From positions 31,653-95,652 of the forward strand of contig VAWN01000100.1 in assembly GCA_005885555.1 (NCBI GenBank): a DNA stretch of 64,000 nucleotides, read 5' to 3'. Shown here piece by piece: positions 34,650-43,022 of the stretch (positions within the stretch are counted from its first letter, which is position 1; each line of letters begins with the position of its first letter). The notes beneath the pieces are model-generated. The model ran no database searches, was not told the DNA's origin, and worked only from the letters and a program-made list of their open reading frames with translations. A program made the position numbers and the translations under genes. The stretch is from Actinomycetota bacterium. GTDB taxonomy: Bacteria > Actinomycetota > Actinomycetes > Mycobacteriales > Micromonosporaceae.

Positions 34650-37084
34650 CCGAGCACCTCCAGCGCCAGGGCCGCCGCTTCCGTCCTGGTACGCGCACCC
34701 AGCTTTCGCATACCGGAGCGGATGTGCGTTTCCACCGTCTCGCGGGAGATACCTAACTGTCCAGCGATCCGCCGGGTCGGTTCACCCCGGGCGACCAGGC
34801 GCAGCACGCCGCGTTCCCGCTCGGTCAGCTCGTCTCCGGAGCGGGGGCCGCGGATGTCGCGGCGGATCGAGTGGCGGCGCAGCGCGCGGCGGGTACGCCC
34901 GAGGAGGACGACCAGGCCGCTGTTCTCGGCGAGGGCCTCGGCGCGCAGCAGCGGCGGTACCGCGTCGGCCGGGTCGGCGGCGCGCAGCCCGTGCGCGAGC
35001 AGGCACCGCACCTCCTCCCGCCGGGCCAGGTCGTGCCAGGCCTGCGCGGCCAGGTCGAAGTGCTGCGGGTCGGCGGCTGCCCAGGCGTCCAGCGTGGCGC
35101 GTACCGGGCCGGGGTCGCCCGGCCGCTGCCCTTCGTCGGCGGCGAGGATGCCGGAGTCGTAGGCGGCCCAGCGGGCGGTGATACGGCGCAGCCCGTCGAC
35201 GAGCGGCAGCCCAGCGTCGGTACCGGTGCCGGCGCCGGCCCGTTCGGGTTGCCCGTCGAGCCAGGCGGCTTCGCGGGCGACCCAGTCGATGAGTGCCTGC
35301 GCGCTGGCCGGGGCGCGGGGCAGCCGTTGCAGCCGGCCCCGGGCGGAGGCGAGCAGGCCGCCGTCGGCTTCGGCGAGGCTGGCCGCCGCGCTGGCGTACC
35401 CGCGGGCGAGCGCCGGCAGGGTACGGTCGGTCAGCTCGGTGGCCCGGGTGACCACCTCGTCGCTGGCGTCGCCGCGCAGCGCCAGGCACCACAGCCCGGC
35501 GGCGAGGAACCGGGTCTGCCAGCTGTAGGCGAGGTCGGCCAGGCACGCACCGGCCGCGGCGCCGGCGGCCTGGGCGGCCTCGGCGAGGCGTCCGTCGGCG
35601 GCCAGGGTCTCGACGAGCAGCCAGGCGCTCCACCGGGCGGACAGGGAGTCGCCGGTGCCGCCGGCGAACTGGGCCGCGTCGGCGAGCCCGGCCTCCCAGC
35701 CGGGGGTCCGGGCGGCCGCCCGGGTGGCGGCGAGGGCGGCCCGCAGCCCGGCGTGTGCGGGGCTGCCGAGGCGTTCGACGTCGGCGGCGGTGGCCAGGGC
35801 CGCGGCCGGGTCGCGGGCGAGCAGCCCGAGCAGTCGCAGCCGGTCCCGGCCGGCCCGGGTCGGGTCGGCGACGTCGTCGGGTACCGCGGTGACCGCCTCC
35901 AGCGCGGCGGCCGGGTCGCCGAGTTGCAGCAGCGCCTCGCCGCGCAGGACGGCCGCGTCGGGGGTGCCTTCCTGGCCGAGTGCCCGCACGGCGGTCTGCG
36001 GCCAGCCGACGGCCAGCGCCGTGGCGGCGGTGCGCAGCCGCACGGCCGCGTCGGGTTGCGCGCCGGGCAGCTCGCACGCCAGCGCCAGCAGCTCGGCCCG
36101 CTCGCCCAGGCTGGTGGCCTGCGCGGCGGCTTCGACGGCCCGGTCGTAGGCCAGCTTCGGCTCGCCGGCCGCGGCCAGGTGCCGGGCCGACTCCCGCGGG
36201 GGTACCAGATCGGCCAGCCGCCGGTGCAGTGCCCGCCGCTCGTCGGCGTCGAGCAGCCCGGCGGCCACCTCGGCGGTGTACGGGGACACCGCGCTGGCCT
36301 GCTCGTCGGTCACCTCGACCAGGCCGGCCTCGACGAGTTCGGTCAGGCCGGCGCCGAGGATCGGGGCGGCGGCGGGCCGGCCGAGCAGGCCGAGGGCGGC
36401 CATCGCGGTGCGGGCCGGCCGGGTCAGGTCGGCGAGGGCGCCGGCGACCGCGTAGGCCAGCCCTTCGGTGTCGGTAGCCACCTCGCCGGCCGCGGCCGCG
36501 TGCCGGGCAAGCGTTTCGACGGCCAGCGGTATCCCGCCGGCCCGCCGTACCACGTCGGCGGCTGTCGCGGGCGGCAGTCCGGGCGCGAGGCGGGCGACCA
36601 GTGCACTGGATGCGGCGGCGGTCATGGGCGGTACGGTGAGCCAGGCCGCGGCGACGCGGCGCAGTTCCTCGACGTCGAGCTGGTGCGGGGTGCGCAGGGT
36701 GACGGCAATCCGACAGTGCACCGCGATGGCGGGTAGCGCACCAAGGGTGACCGGGTCCACCCACTGCAGGTCGTCGAGCAGCAGCAGCCCGCCGCGTACC
36801 CGGGAGCGCACCGCCTCGGCGAGCAGCGCCCGGTCCTGGCCGGGTAGCCGGACCCGGACCGCCCGGGCGAGCGCGAACGCCGGTACCCCCCGCAGCATGG
36901 CGAGCCCGCCACCAGCGAAAACCGGTCCGCGGAAGGTTTCGGCGAGCCGGCGCAGCGCGGTACTGCGACCGATGCCCGGTCCGCCGGCCAGCACCACCAG
37001 ACCGGGCTCGGCCAGCGCGGTGCGGGCCGCCGCCAGCAACTGCGCTGGACGATCGGCCACCTGGTCACCCGGGGCGTCGTGCAC
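34646..37084 (-). CDS. Large ATPase/LuxR-family transcriptional regulator of the dynamin locus
   Basis: An 812-residue LAL/STAND-type regulator. The P-loop VVLAGGPGIGRSTALRRLAE near residues 30-50 has Arg where the Walker A lysine normally stands. Walker B is GGLLLLDDLQWVD near 97-109. A long TPR-like helical middle (150-740) follows, then a LuxR HTH at the end (ELTERERGVLRLVARGEPTR, ISRETVETHIRSGMRKLG). GTG 37084 follows GAGGAGG; the frame is open for 2 kb further upstream but only as antisense of the GTPase gene. It is divergent from the dynamin operon, as the large regulator Rv0339c is from iniBAC in M. tuberculosis, which suggests it controls this locus. Confidence 0.85.
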   Translation of the reverse strand: MHDAPGDQVADRPAQLLAAARTALAEPGLVVLAGGPGIGRSTALRRLAETFRGPVFAGGGLAMLRGVPAFALARAVRVRLPGQDRALLAEAVRSRVRGGLLLLDDLQWVDPVTLGALPAIAVHCRIAVTLRTPHQLDVEELRRVAAAWLTVPPMTAAASSALVARLAPGLPPATAADVVRRAGGIPLAVETLARHAAAAGEVATDTEGLAYAVAGALADLTRPARTAMAALGLLGRPAAAPILGAGLTELVEAGLVEVTDEQASAVSPYTAEVAAGLLDADERRALHRRLADLVPPRESARHLAAAGEPKLAYDRAVEAAAQATSLGERAELLALACELPGAQPDAAVRLRTAATALAVGWPQTAVRALGQEGTPDAAVLRGEALLQLGDPAAALEAVTAVPDDVADPTRAGRDRLRLLGLLARDPAAALATAADVERLGSPAHAGLRAALAATRAAARTPGWEAGLADAAQFAGGTGDSLSARWSAWLLVETLAADGRLAEAAQAAGAAAGACLADLAYSWQTRFLAAGLWCLALRGDASDEVVTRATELTDRTLPALARGYASAAASLAEADGGLLASARGRLQRLPRAPASAQALIDWVAREAAWLDGQPERAGAGTGTDAGLPLVDGLRRITARWAAYDSGILAADEGQRPGDPGPVRATLDAWAAADPQHFDLAAQAWHDLARREEVRCLLAHGLRAADPADAVPPLLRAEALAENSGLVVLLGRTRRALRRHSIRRDIRGPRSGDELTERERGVLRLVARGEPTRRIAGQLGISRETVETHIRSGMRKLGARTRTEAAALALEVLG

Positions 37085-37122
37085 TGTCCTCCTCTCCCTC
37101 AAGCACCTGGCACGAACATGGG

Positions 37123-37151
37123 ATCCTGCGCCGGCAGGATATTCGTAGTGT
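37123..37151 (+). promoter_or_regulatory. Promoter of the dynamin operon with inverted repeat over the -35 region
   Basis: ATCCTGC-GCCG-GCAGGAT (37123-37140) is a perfect 7-bp inverted repeat. TAGTGT (37146-37151) is a -10 candidate, and the repeat takes the place of its -35 box, the position expected for an activator or repressor. It is in the 117-bp divergent region between the LuxR-type gene and the first operon gene. Confidence 0.5.
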
Positions 37152-37201
37152 GGATCCCGCACCGCCAAGCGTGCGTTTATCCGACTTCCGGGAGGAACAT
37201 T

Positions 37202-37771
37202 ATGAGCGACGGCTACGACGGCGACACCGGTCACGACTCGTACTCCGAGCACGACCACAGCGAGAGCCACGACCACGAGCACTACGAGTCGCACGACCAC
37301 TACCAGTCGCACGGCGACCCCTACGGCCACGGCGACCACTACGGGCACGGGGACTCCGACTCGGTGACCCACCCCAACACGATCACCGCCGACTTCGGCC
37401 CGGCCGGCAGCCAGACGCTGGTCGACGAGAACGCTGACGGCTACGCCGATGCCGACGTCATCGACTCCGACGGCGACGGCAAGGCCGACGTCGTGTTCAC
37501 CCACAGCTTCGGCGCCGGGCACGAGCTGGACACGATGGCCGCGGACACCAACGACGACGGCAAGGCCGACCTGCTGGCCTTCGACCACGCCCACGACGGG
37601 CGTCCCGACGAGGTGGTCACCGACGAGAACAAGGACGGCCACTTCGACGTGGACCTCCACGACACCAACAACGACGGCTCGTTCGACACCGTGACCTACG
37701 GCGACCCGTTCAACTCGCCGCAGATCGACGCGCACACCGGTCACGGCGAGGCCAACCCCTACGCGAGCTGA
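37202..37771 (+). CDS. Acidic His-rich protein with six DxDxDG calcium-binding-type repeats
   Basis: A 189-residue protein without signal peptide. Residues 1-55 are extremely rich in His, Asp, Tyr and Ser (EHDHSESHDHEHYESHDHYQ). From about 80 on come six repeats of the dockerin/thrombospondin-type loop: DENADGYAD, DSDGDGKAD, DTNDDGKAD, DHAHDGRPD, DENKDGHFD, DTNNDGSFD, at roughly 15-20 residue spacing. Such loops bind Ca2+; the His-rich head could bind Zn or Ni. ATG 37202 follows GGGAGG at ideal distance. It opens the dynamin operon in the place where iniB lies in mycobacteria, but I see no sequence similarity to IniB. Binding is inferred from motifs. Confidence 0.82.
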   Translation: MSDGYDGDTGHDSYSEHDHSESHDHEHYESHDHYQSHGDPYGHGDHYGHGDSDSVTHPNTITADFGPAGSQTLVDENADGYADADVIDSDGDGKADVVFTHSFGAGHELDTMAADTNDDGKADLLAFDHAHDGRPDEVVTDENKDGHFDVDLHDTNNDGSFDTVTYGDPFNSPQIDAHTGHGEANPYAS

Positions 37772-37777
37772 CGCTAA

Positions 37778-39289
37778 ATGGCTCCCGGACCACTGAGTGC
37801 CCGTGTGGCCGACCTCTGTCAGGAGGTCGGCCACCGGCTCGGTGGGCCCACCCAGGGGCAGGTCTTCGATGTGCGCCGGCGGCTGTCCGAGCCGCTGCGG
37901 GTGGCGATCGCCGGACGGTTGAAGTCCGGCAAGTCGACACTGGTGAACGCGCTCATCGGCCGGCGGGTGGCACCCACCGAGGTAGGCGAGTGCACCCGCA
38001 TCGTGACGCAGTTCCGGTACGGCACGGCTGACCGGGTCGACGTGGTACGCCGCGACGGCTCCCGGGTCAGCCTGCCGCTGGACGAGTCGGGGATGATCCC
38101 GCAGCGGCTCGGCGTGCCGCGCAGTGAGATCTCGTACGTGGACGTGGCGTTGACCAGCGACCACCTGCGCGACCTCATGGTGGTGGACACGCCCGGCCTG
38201 TCCAGCGCCAACTCGGTGGTCAGCGCCGGGGCCCGGCGGTTCCTGTTCAACGAGGCGCCGATCGACGAGGACATCGACGACGACTCGGTCGGCGCGCTGT
38301 CCGGCGCCGAGGCGATCGTGTATGTGTTCACCCAGTCGGTGCGGGCCGACGACGTGGCGGCGCTGGAGGCGTTCCGGTCCATCTCGGCCCGGTTGTCCAG
38401 CAACCCGATCAACTCGCTCGGCCTGTTCAACAAGGTCGACAAGCTGGCCGGGGGTACCGCCGACCCGTGGCCGGTGGCCGGTCCGCTGGCCGCCGACCAG
38501 GCCGCGGTACTGCGCCGGGTGGTCTCCGATGTGGTACCGATCGTGGGTCTGCTGGCCGAGACCACCGAGGCGGGGCGGCTGACCGCGGCCGACTGCGAGG
38601 CGTTGCGGTCGCTGGCCCGGCTGCCTGACGGGGAGCGCACGGTGCTGCTGGCTTCGGTGGACCTGTTCGCCGGCCGGGAGTGCCCGGTGGCGCGGGAGTC
38701 GCGGGAGCGGCTGCTGCGGCTGCTCGACCTGTACGGCATCGGGTTCGCCATCGCGCATCTGGTGGCCAACCCGCAGCTGGCGACCAGCGAGCTGATCCGC
38801 CTGCTGCACAGCGTGTCCGGGTTTCCCCGGCTGCGCGACACGCTCACCCACGCGTTCCGCTGGCGCAGCGACGCGATCAAGGCCGGCTGGGCGCTGTCCG
38901 GCCTGGAGAAGATCGCCAGCCACGCCCCCCGGCCGCAGGACCGGGAGCTGCTGCGCGACGCGATCGAACGGGTACTGCAGCAGCCGGACTACCACCGGCT
39001 GCGGCTGCTGGAGGTGGCGCAGCTGGTCACCACCGGCGCGGTGGACCTGCCCGACCAGATGGAGGGCGAGCTGACCCGGCTCGCGCTGTCCAACGATCCC
39101 GGGTTCATCCTGAACCTGCCCGCCGCGGCACCGGAGCAGCTGAGCCGGGCGGCGCTGGAAGCGGCGACGCGCTGGCGGGCCTATGCGGTGGCCGGGGCGA
39201 GCCCGGCCCAGTCGCGGGTGGCGCTGGTCGCCCACCGCGGGTTCTTCCTGCTCTCCCAGCGTGTCCGTGGCCAGGCCACCTTCCGGTAG
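37778..39289 (+). CDS. Dynamin-like GTPase, IniC-type
   Basis: A 503-residue bacterial dynamin family protein. G1 is VAIAGRLKSGKSTLVNALIG near residues 41-60, a G2 threonine lies in TRIVTQF near 78, G3 VVDTPGLSS near 130 and G4 NKVD near 214. The rest is helical, with no strongly hydrophobic paddle, similar to IniC and to the smaller partner in paired bacterial dynamins. It would bind membranes together with the larger GTPase encoded two genes downstream. ATG 37778 lies 6 bp after the repeat-protein stop without a clear ribosome-binding site, so translation is probably coupled. Confidence 0.88.
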   Translation: MAPGPLSARVADLCQEVGHRLGGPTQGQVFDVRRRLSEPLRVAIAGRLKSGKSTLVNALIGRRVAPTEVGECTRIVTQFRYGTADRVDVVRRDGSRVSLPLDESGMIPQRLGVPRSEISYVDVALTSDHLRDLMVVDTPGLSSANSVVSAGARRFLFNEAPIDEDIDDDSVGALSGAEAIVYVFTQSVRADDVAALEAFRSISARLSSNPINSLGLFNKVDKLAGGTADPWPVAGPLAADQAAVLRRVVSDVVPIVGLLAETTEAGRLTAADCEALRSLARLPDGERTVLLASVDLFAGRECPVARESRERLLRLLDLYGIGFAIAHLVANPQLATSELIRLLHSVSGFPRLRDTLTHAFRWRSDAIKAGWALSGLEKIASHAPRPQDRELLRDAIERVLQQPDYHRLRLLEVAQLVTTGAVDLPDQMEGELTRLALSNDPGFILNLPAAAPEQLSRAALEAATRWRAYAVAGASPAQSRVALVAHRGFFLLSQRVRGQATFR

Positions 39290-39299
39290 GAGAAGTGTC

Positions 39300-39809
39300 A
39301 TGTCCTCGCGTCCGAGCGCGGTACCGGCGATCGGGGTCAGCGCGTTCCTCGCGCTGCTCACCGGCGCCGGCAGCTACCTGGCCAGCGGCCAGCCGCTGGT
39401 CGGCCTGATCGGCCTGGTCGGTGCGCTGGTGTCCGGCGCGGCGGTGCTGATCCTGCTGCGCGAGGACCGGCCGGCCGCGACCGGGGCGCCGGAGCCGGTA
39501 CCGGCGGCGGCGACGGATGGACAGGATCGCAGCAGCCTGGTGCAGACGTGCATATATGTCCGCGACCGGGTCACCAGTGCGGCGTTGGCCACCCGGTTGG
39601 ACCAGGCGCTGGCGCAGGTCGGGGTGCGTACCGTGGAACCCACCGGCGAACGCTTCGACCCGAGCCACCACGAGGCCGGCGGTGCGCTGCCGACCACCGA
39701 CGAGACGCTGGTCGGCACGATCGCCGCCGTGGAGGCGCCCGGGTACGCCGACCACGGTGTGCTGCTGCGGCCGCCGGTGGTCACCGTGTACCAACGGAGG
39801 CAGGCATGA
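39300..39809 (+). CDS. Membrane-anchored GrpE-like nucleotide exchange factor
   Basis: A 169-residue protein. The N terminus forms a hairpin of two hydrophobic helices (residues 8-28 and 32-52). The C-terminal half (90-167) reads VRTVEPTGERFDPSHHEAGG, GTIAAVEAPGYADHGVLLRP and PPVVTVYQ. This closely follows the beta-domain of GrpE (GxxxFDPxxHEA...GTVxxxxxxGY...RxxxVxV), which opens the Hsp70 nucleotide cleft. The long dimeric coiled coil of GrpE is mostly absent. ATG 39300 follows TAGGAGAAG. Its stop overlaps the start of the next dynamin gene. The partner would be the anchored Hsp70 at 43023-44480. Confidence 0.72.
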   Translation: MSSRPSAVPAIGVSAFLALLTGAGSYLASGQPLVGLIGLVGALVSGAAVLILLREDRPAATGAPEPVPAAATDGQDRSSLVQTCIYVRDRVTSAALATRLDQALAQVGVRTVEPTGERFDPSHHEAGGALPTTDETLVGTIAAVEAPGYADHGVLLRPPVVTVYQRRQA

Positions 39810-41701
39810 CAACGACCGACCAGCCGAAGGCGACCGGTGGGGAGAAGAGCTCCATCGAGGCCGCCGCGCTGAAGATGATCAAGAGCGGGGTGGACAGTTC
39901 GCTGGCGTTCGTGCGCCGCACCGAGCCCGACGCGGCCGCGGACATCGACGCGCTGCGCCGCCGCGAGATCACCCGGCCGTCGTTCGCGGTCGTCGGGGAA
40001 ACCAAGCGGGGCAAGAGCTCGCTGGTCAACGCGCTGATCGGGGTACCGAACCTGTCGCCGGTCGACGCCGCGGTGGCCACCGCCGCATACCTGGAGTTCA
40101 GCCACTCCGCCACGCACGGTGCCCGGGCCTACGTGCCCGGCAAGGAGCAGCCCGAGCCGCTGTCCCTGGGCGACCTGCGGGACTGGGGTACCCTGCTGGG
40201 CCGGCTGCCGGAGGGGGTACGCCCGCCGCGGCGCATCGAGGTGCTGCACTCGGCGCCGCTGTTGCGGTACCTGACCCTGGTCGACACGCCGGGGGTCGGC
40301 GGGCTGGACTCGCTGCACGCCGAGATCGCCATGGACGCCGTGGAGCGGGCCACCGCGCTGCTGTTCGTGGTCGACGCCTCGTCGCCGTTCTCCCAGCCGG
40401 AGCTGAACTTCCTCATCGAGGCCAGCAAGCGGGTCAACTTCGTGGTGTTCGCGCTGACCAAGGTCGACGCGTACCCGGGCTGGCGGACCATCCTGTCGGA
40501 CAACCGCAACCAGCTGCAGACGTACGCGCCGCGGTTCGCCACGGCGCCCTGGTTCCCGGTGTCCGCCCGGCTGGCGGAGATGGCGATGAACCTGGCCGGG
40601 CCGGCCGCGCCGGAGCTGGTACGCGAGTCGCGGATCGGCGAGCTGCAGCACGCGATGATCGAGCTGGCCGGCCGCGGGCATGTCCTGCAACAGGCCAACA
40701 TCCTGCGCGCGCTGCGCAGCGAGGTGGTCCGGATGGACCAGCAGATCACCGAGCGGATGGCCGCCGCCGACCCGGATCCGGCCGCCGCCGAGCGGGCCAA
40801 GGACGAGCGGACCAAGCTCGCCGCCCGCAAGCGCACCGAGTCCCGGCAGTGGTCGCTGGCGCTGAGCAACGAGACGCAGCGGGCCCGGGTCGAGGCCACC
40901 GCGCGGCTGCGGCACTACGTGACCCAGCTCCAGGAGAACTTCCTCAACAAGATCGACAAAGCGTCGGGTGCTGACCTGAAGTCCATGCCGGCCGAGGTGG
41001 ACCGGGCGCTGCAGGCGCTGTCCATCCGGCTGTCGCAGGACCTGGAGTGGCGCTTCCGGCAGGTCGGCGAGCGGGTACTCGCGCAGGTGTTCGCCCCGCA
41101 CGAGCTGCAGTTCATCCTGCGCCGGCTCAACGCCCGGCTGCGTCACGCGATGGGCGCCAAACCGCGCCGCGACGGGGGCAGCGGCGACGGTGCCATCGTG
41201 GTGATGTCCTCGGCGGGCATGGCGATGATGGCCGGCCGGTACGGCATGATGGGCGCCTCGGCGGCGGGGCTGGCCGGTATCGCCGGGGCCGGGCTGATCA
41301 TCCCCGGGGTGGGCATCGGGCTGGGGCTGGCGGCCGGCGCGTTCATGCTGTGGAAGCGCAAGGCGATGACCGACCGGGCACAGCAGCGCACCTGGCTGCG
41401 CGAGGTGCTCGGTGAGGCGCGCGCGGCGCTGACCGACGAGGTGATGCACCGGTTCAACGACCTGCAGTACGCGCTGACCCTGGCCCTGGACGACGCGATC
41501 GAGCGGCGGCTGCAGCAGCTCGACGCGCACATCGCCGAGATCGACAAGGCGATGGCTGACGACAAGGCCAGCCGGGCCAAGCGCAAGGCCGCCCTCGGCC
41601 AGGAGCGGGAGGCGTTGCGCGGGCGGATCAAGCAGATCGACGAAATACTGGTACGGGTACGCCAGCTGGCACCGGCCGGACCCAGTGACACAGGGAGTTA
41701 G
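39806..41701 (+). CDS. Dynamin-like GTPase, IniA-type
   Basis: A 631-residue bacterial dynamin. G1 FAVVGETKRGKSSLVNALIG near residues 60-79, G3 TLVDTPGVGG near 157, G4 LTKVD near 214. A coiled-coil stalk follows (near 290-370 and 540-610). A hydrophobic hairpin near 470-515 (AGMAMMAGRYGMMGASAAGL, AGLIIPGVGIGLGLAAGAFM) matches the membrane-inserting paddle. This resembles IniA, whose membrane fission activity has been shown for mycobacteria. ATG 39806 overlaps the GrpE-like stop (ATGA); the longer upstream frame is not coding. Together with the IniC-type protein it would deform or repair the plasma membrane. Confidence 0.9.
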   Translation: MTTTDQPKATGGEKSSIEAAALKMIKSGVDSSLAFVRRTEPDAAADIDALRRREITRPSFAVVGETKRGKSSLVNALIGVPNLSPVDAAVATAAYLEFSHSATHGARAYVPGKEQPEPLSLGDLRDWGTLLGRLPEGVRPPRRIEVLHSAPLLRYLTLVDTPGVGGLDSLHAEIAMDAVERATALLFVVDASSPFSQPELNFLIEASKRVNFVVFALTKVDAYPGWRTILSDNRNQLQTYAPRFATAPWFPVSARLAEMAMNLAGPAAPELVRESRIGELQHAMIELAGRGHVLQQANILRALRSEVVRMDQQITERMAAADPDPAAAERAKDERTKLAARKRTESRQWSLALSNETQRARVEATARLRHYVTQLQENFLNKIDKASGADLKSMPAEVDRALQALSIRLSQDLEWRFRQVGERVLAQVFAPHELQFILRRLNARLRHAMGAKPRRDGGSGDGAIVVMSSAGMAMMAGRYGMMGASAAGLAGIAGAGLIIPGVGIGLGLAAGAFMLWKRKAMTDRAQQRTWLREVLGEARAALTDEVMHRFNDLQYALTLALDDAIERRLQQLDAHIAEIDKAMADDKASRAKRKAALGQEREALRGRIKQIDEILVRVRQLAPAGPSDTGS

Positions 41702-41703
41702 CC

Positions 41704-42348
41704 ATGGACCACCACGGCGACTGGGACCAGTGGCACGAGAGCGGGTCCGATGGTGACACCGCCGACCTCGGCGGCGAGCACCTCGACGACCTGAGCGGCC
41801 ACGACCTCGACGCACATGACACGTATCCCGAGCACGAGGGGTACGACAGTTACGACGAGGCGCCGGCGCCGGACGTCGCGCACCTGTCGCACGGCCCCGA
41901 CCTGGTGCACGAGGGTGACCAGGACGACTTCGGCCAGCACGACCTGGTCGACGAGCACGCGACGGACCACGGTACCGGATATGACGAGCCCGGGCCGGCC
42001 GACCACCTGGTCGGTGCCGATCCGGACCTGGCGCCGGACCCGCACACCGGCTGGCATGACAGCGACTTCCCGCCGGCCCTGGCCCTGGACGTGCGGCCGG
42101 AACCGGCCGACGGGTACCCGTGGGCCGACCCGGACACGCTCGGCGACCCCGGCCACGGCTACGGGCTGGACGCCGCCGACCACAGCTACGGCAGCACCGG
42201 CATTACCGGCACGGCCGCGCCCGGCGACCTGTACGCCTACGCCGGGCTGGACGCGCCCGGCCCGGGCGTGGACCCGTGGGCGCAGCTGTACGGGTCCGAC
42301 GACCCGGCGACCGGCACGCTGGCCCGGTTCTGGGGCCCGACCGGCTGA
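41704..42348 (+). CDS. Asp/His-rich acidic protein closing the dynamin operon
   Basis: A 214-residue protein starting 2 bp after the IniA-type stop. It is rich in Asp, His, Gly and Tyr with few basic residues (MDHHGDWDQWHESGSDGDTA, SGHDLDAHDTYPEHEG), no membrane segment and no signal peptide. It has no regular DxDxDG loops, so it is not a copy of the first operon protein, though the composition is alike. It is probably disordered and may chelate divalent metals or act as an adaptor. No family recognised. Both ends of the operon thus encode acidic His-rich proteins. Confidence 0.75.
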   Translation: MDHHGDWDQWHESGSDGDTADLGGEHLDDLSGHDLDAHDTYPEHEGYDSYDEAPAPDVAHLSHGPDLVHEGDQDDFGQHDLVDEHATDHGTGYDEPGPADHLVGADPDLAPDPHTGWHDSDFPPALALDVRPEPADGYPWADPDTLGDPGHGYGLDAADHSYGSTGITGTAAPGDLYAYAGLDAPGPGVDPWAQLYGSDDPATGTLARFWGPTG

Positions 42349-42360
42349 CCGCGAGCGGGA

Positions 42361-42945
42361 TCAGCCGACCAGCTGCTCGGCCCGCCGGCCGAGCTGACGC
42401 ACCCCGAAGGCGGCGAAGATCTCGGCCACGCCGTGGAAGATCGCCCACACCCCAACCAGGGTCACCAGCGTGATCAGCGACCGCTGCCAGGAATGCACCG
42501 CCCAGACTCCGAGCACCAGTTCGGCGATACCGAGCAGCAGCCTGGTCCACCACCATGGCAGCTTCGGCCCGGCCAGGGCGGTGACCAGGTGGACGATGCC
42601 GAAGATGACCAGGTACCAGGCCGTCAGGATCGACACGACGTACAGCGTGGCGTGTGGCCAGACGAACGTGAGGATCCCGGCGGCCACGCCCAGGATCCCG
42701 GCGACGATGAACAGCCAGCGCCAGGCGCGAACCTGGCTGGCCAGCACCAGCTGGGCGACGCCGCCGTACAGGAAGGTCACGCCGAGGAACGCGACCACCA
42801 CGGCCAGGCTGCCCACCCGGTACGACAACACGTACATGCCCAGGCCGGTCCACAGGATCCCGAGGATCAGGAACCACCACCAGATCCCCGACGCCTCCCG
42901 CACCTGGTCCCGGGCGGTGTCCCGCACGGTCACATCGCTTGTCAT
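42361..42945 (-). CDS. DUF308/HdeD-type membrane protein
   Basis: A 194-residue protein with six hydrophobic helices in three pairs, the DUF308 repeat pattern of HdeD: WWWFLILGILWTGLGMYVLS, LVVVAFLGVTF-like second helix, WLFIVAGILGVAAGILTFVW and LLLGIAELVLGVWAVHSW. HdeD belongs to acid resistance in E. coli; many bacteria use related proteins of unknown function. ATG 42945 is preceded by AGGGGAGG. It is transcribed after the Hsp70-like gene with a 77-bp gap and converges with the dynamin operon, 12 bp between stops. Confidence 0.85.
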   Translation of the reverse strand: MTSDVTVRDTARDQVREASGIWWWFLILGILWTGLGMYVLSYRVGSLAVVVAFLGVTFLYGGVAQLVLASQVRAWRWLFIVAGILGVAAGILTFVWPHATLYVVSILTAWYLVIFGIVHLVTALAGPKLPWWWTRLLLGIAELVLGVWAVHSWQRSLITLVTLVGVWAIFHGVAEIFAAFGVRQLGRRAEQLVG

Positions 42946-43022
42946 GGCAACCTCCCCTACCGCCATGGTCGACAATGTCACCTGGCGGTGCGGGCGGGCA
43001 TCATTCGGTCCGGGTGAACCGG

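Noticed and set aside
37202-37771. Repetitive CAC/GAC-rich stretch as a microsatellite or CRISPR-like repeat
   Set aside because: The repeats are coding, degenerate at DNA level and explained by DxDxDG loops and a His-rich head; no regular spacer-repeat structure.
37085-39361. Extension of the large LuxR-type regulator to more than 1500 residues
   Set aside because: The added part is antisense to the repeat protein and the first GTPase; GTG 37084 has an excellent ribosome-binding site and begins the ATPase domain.
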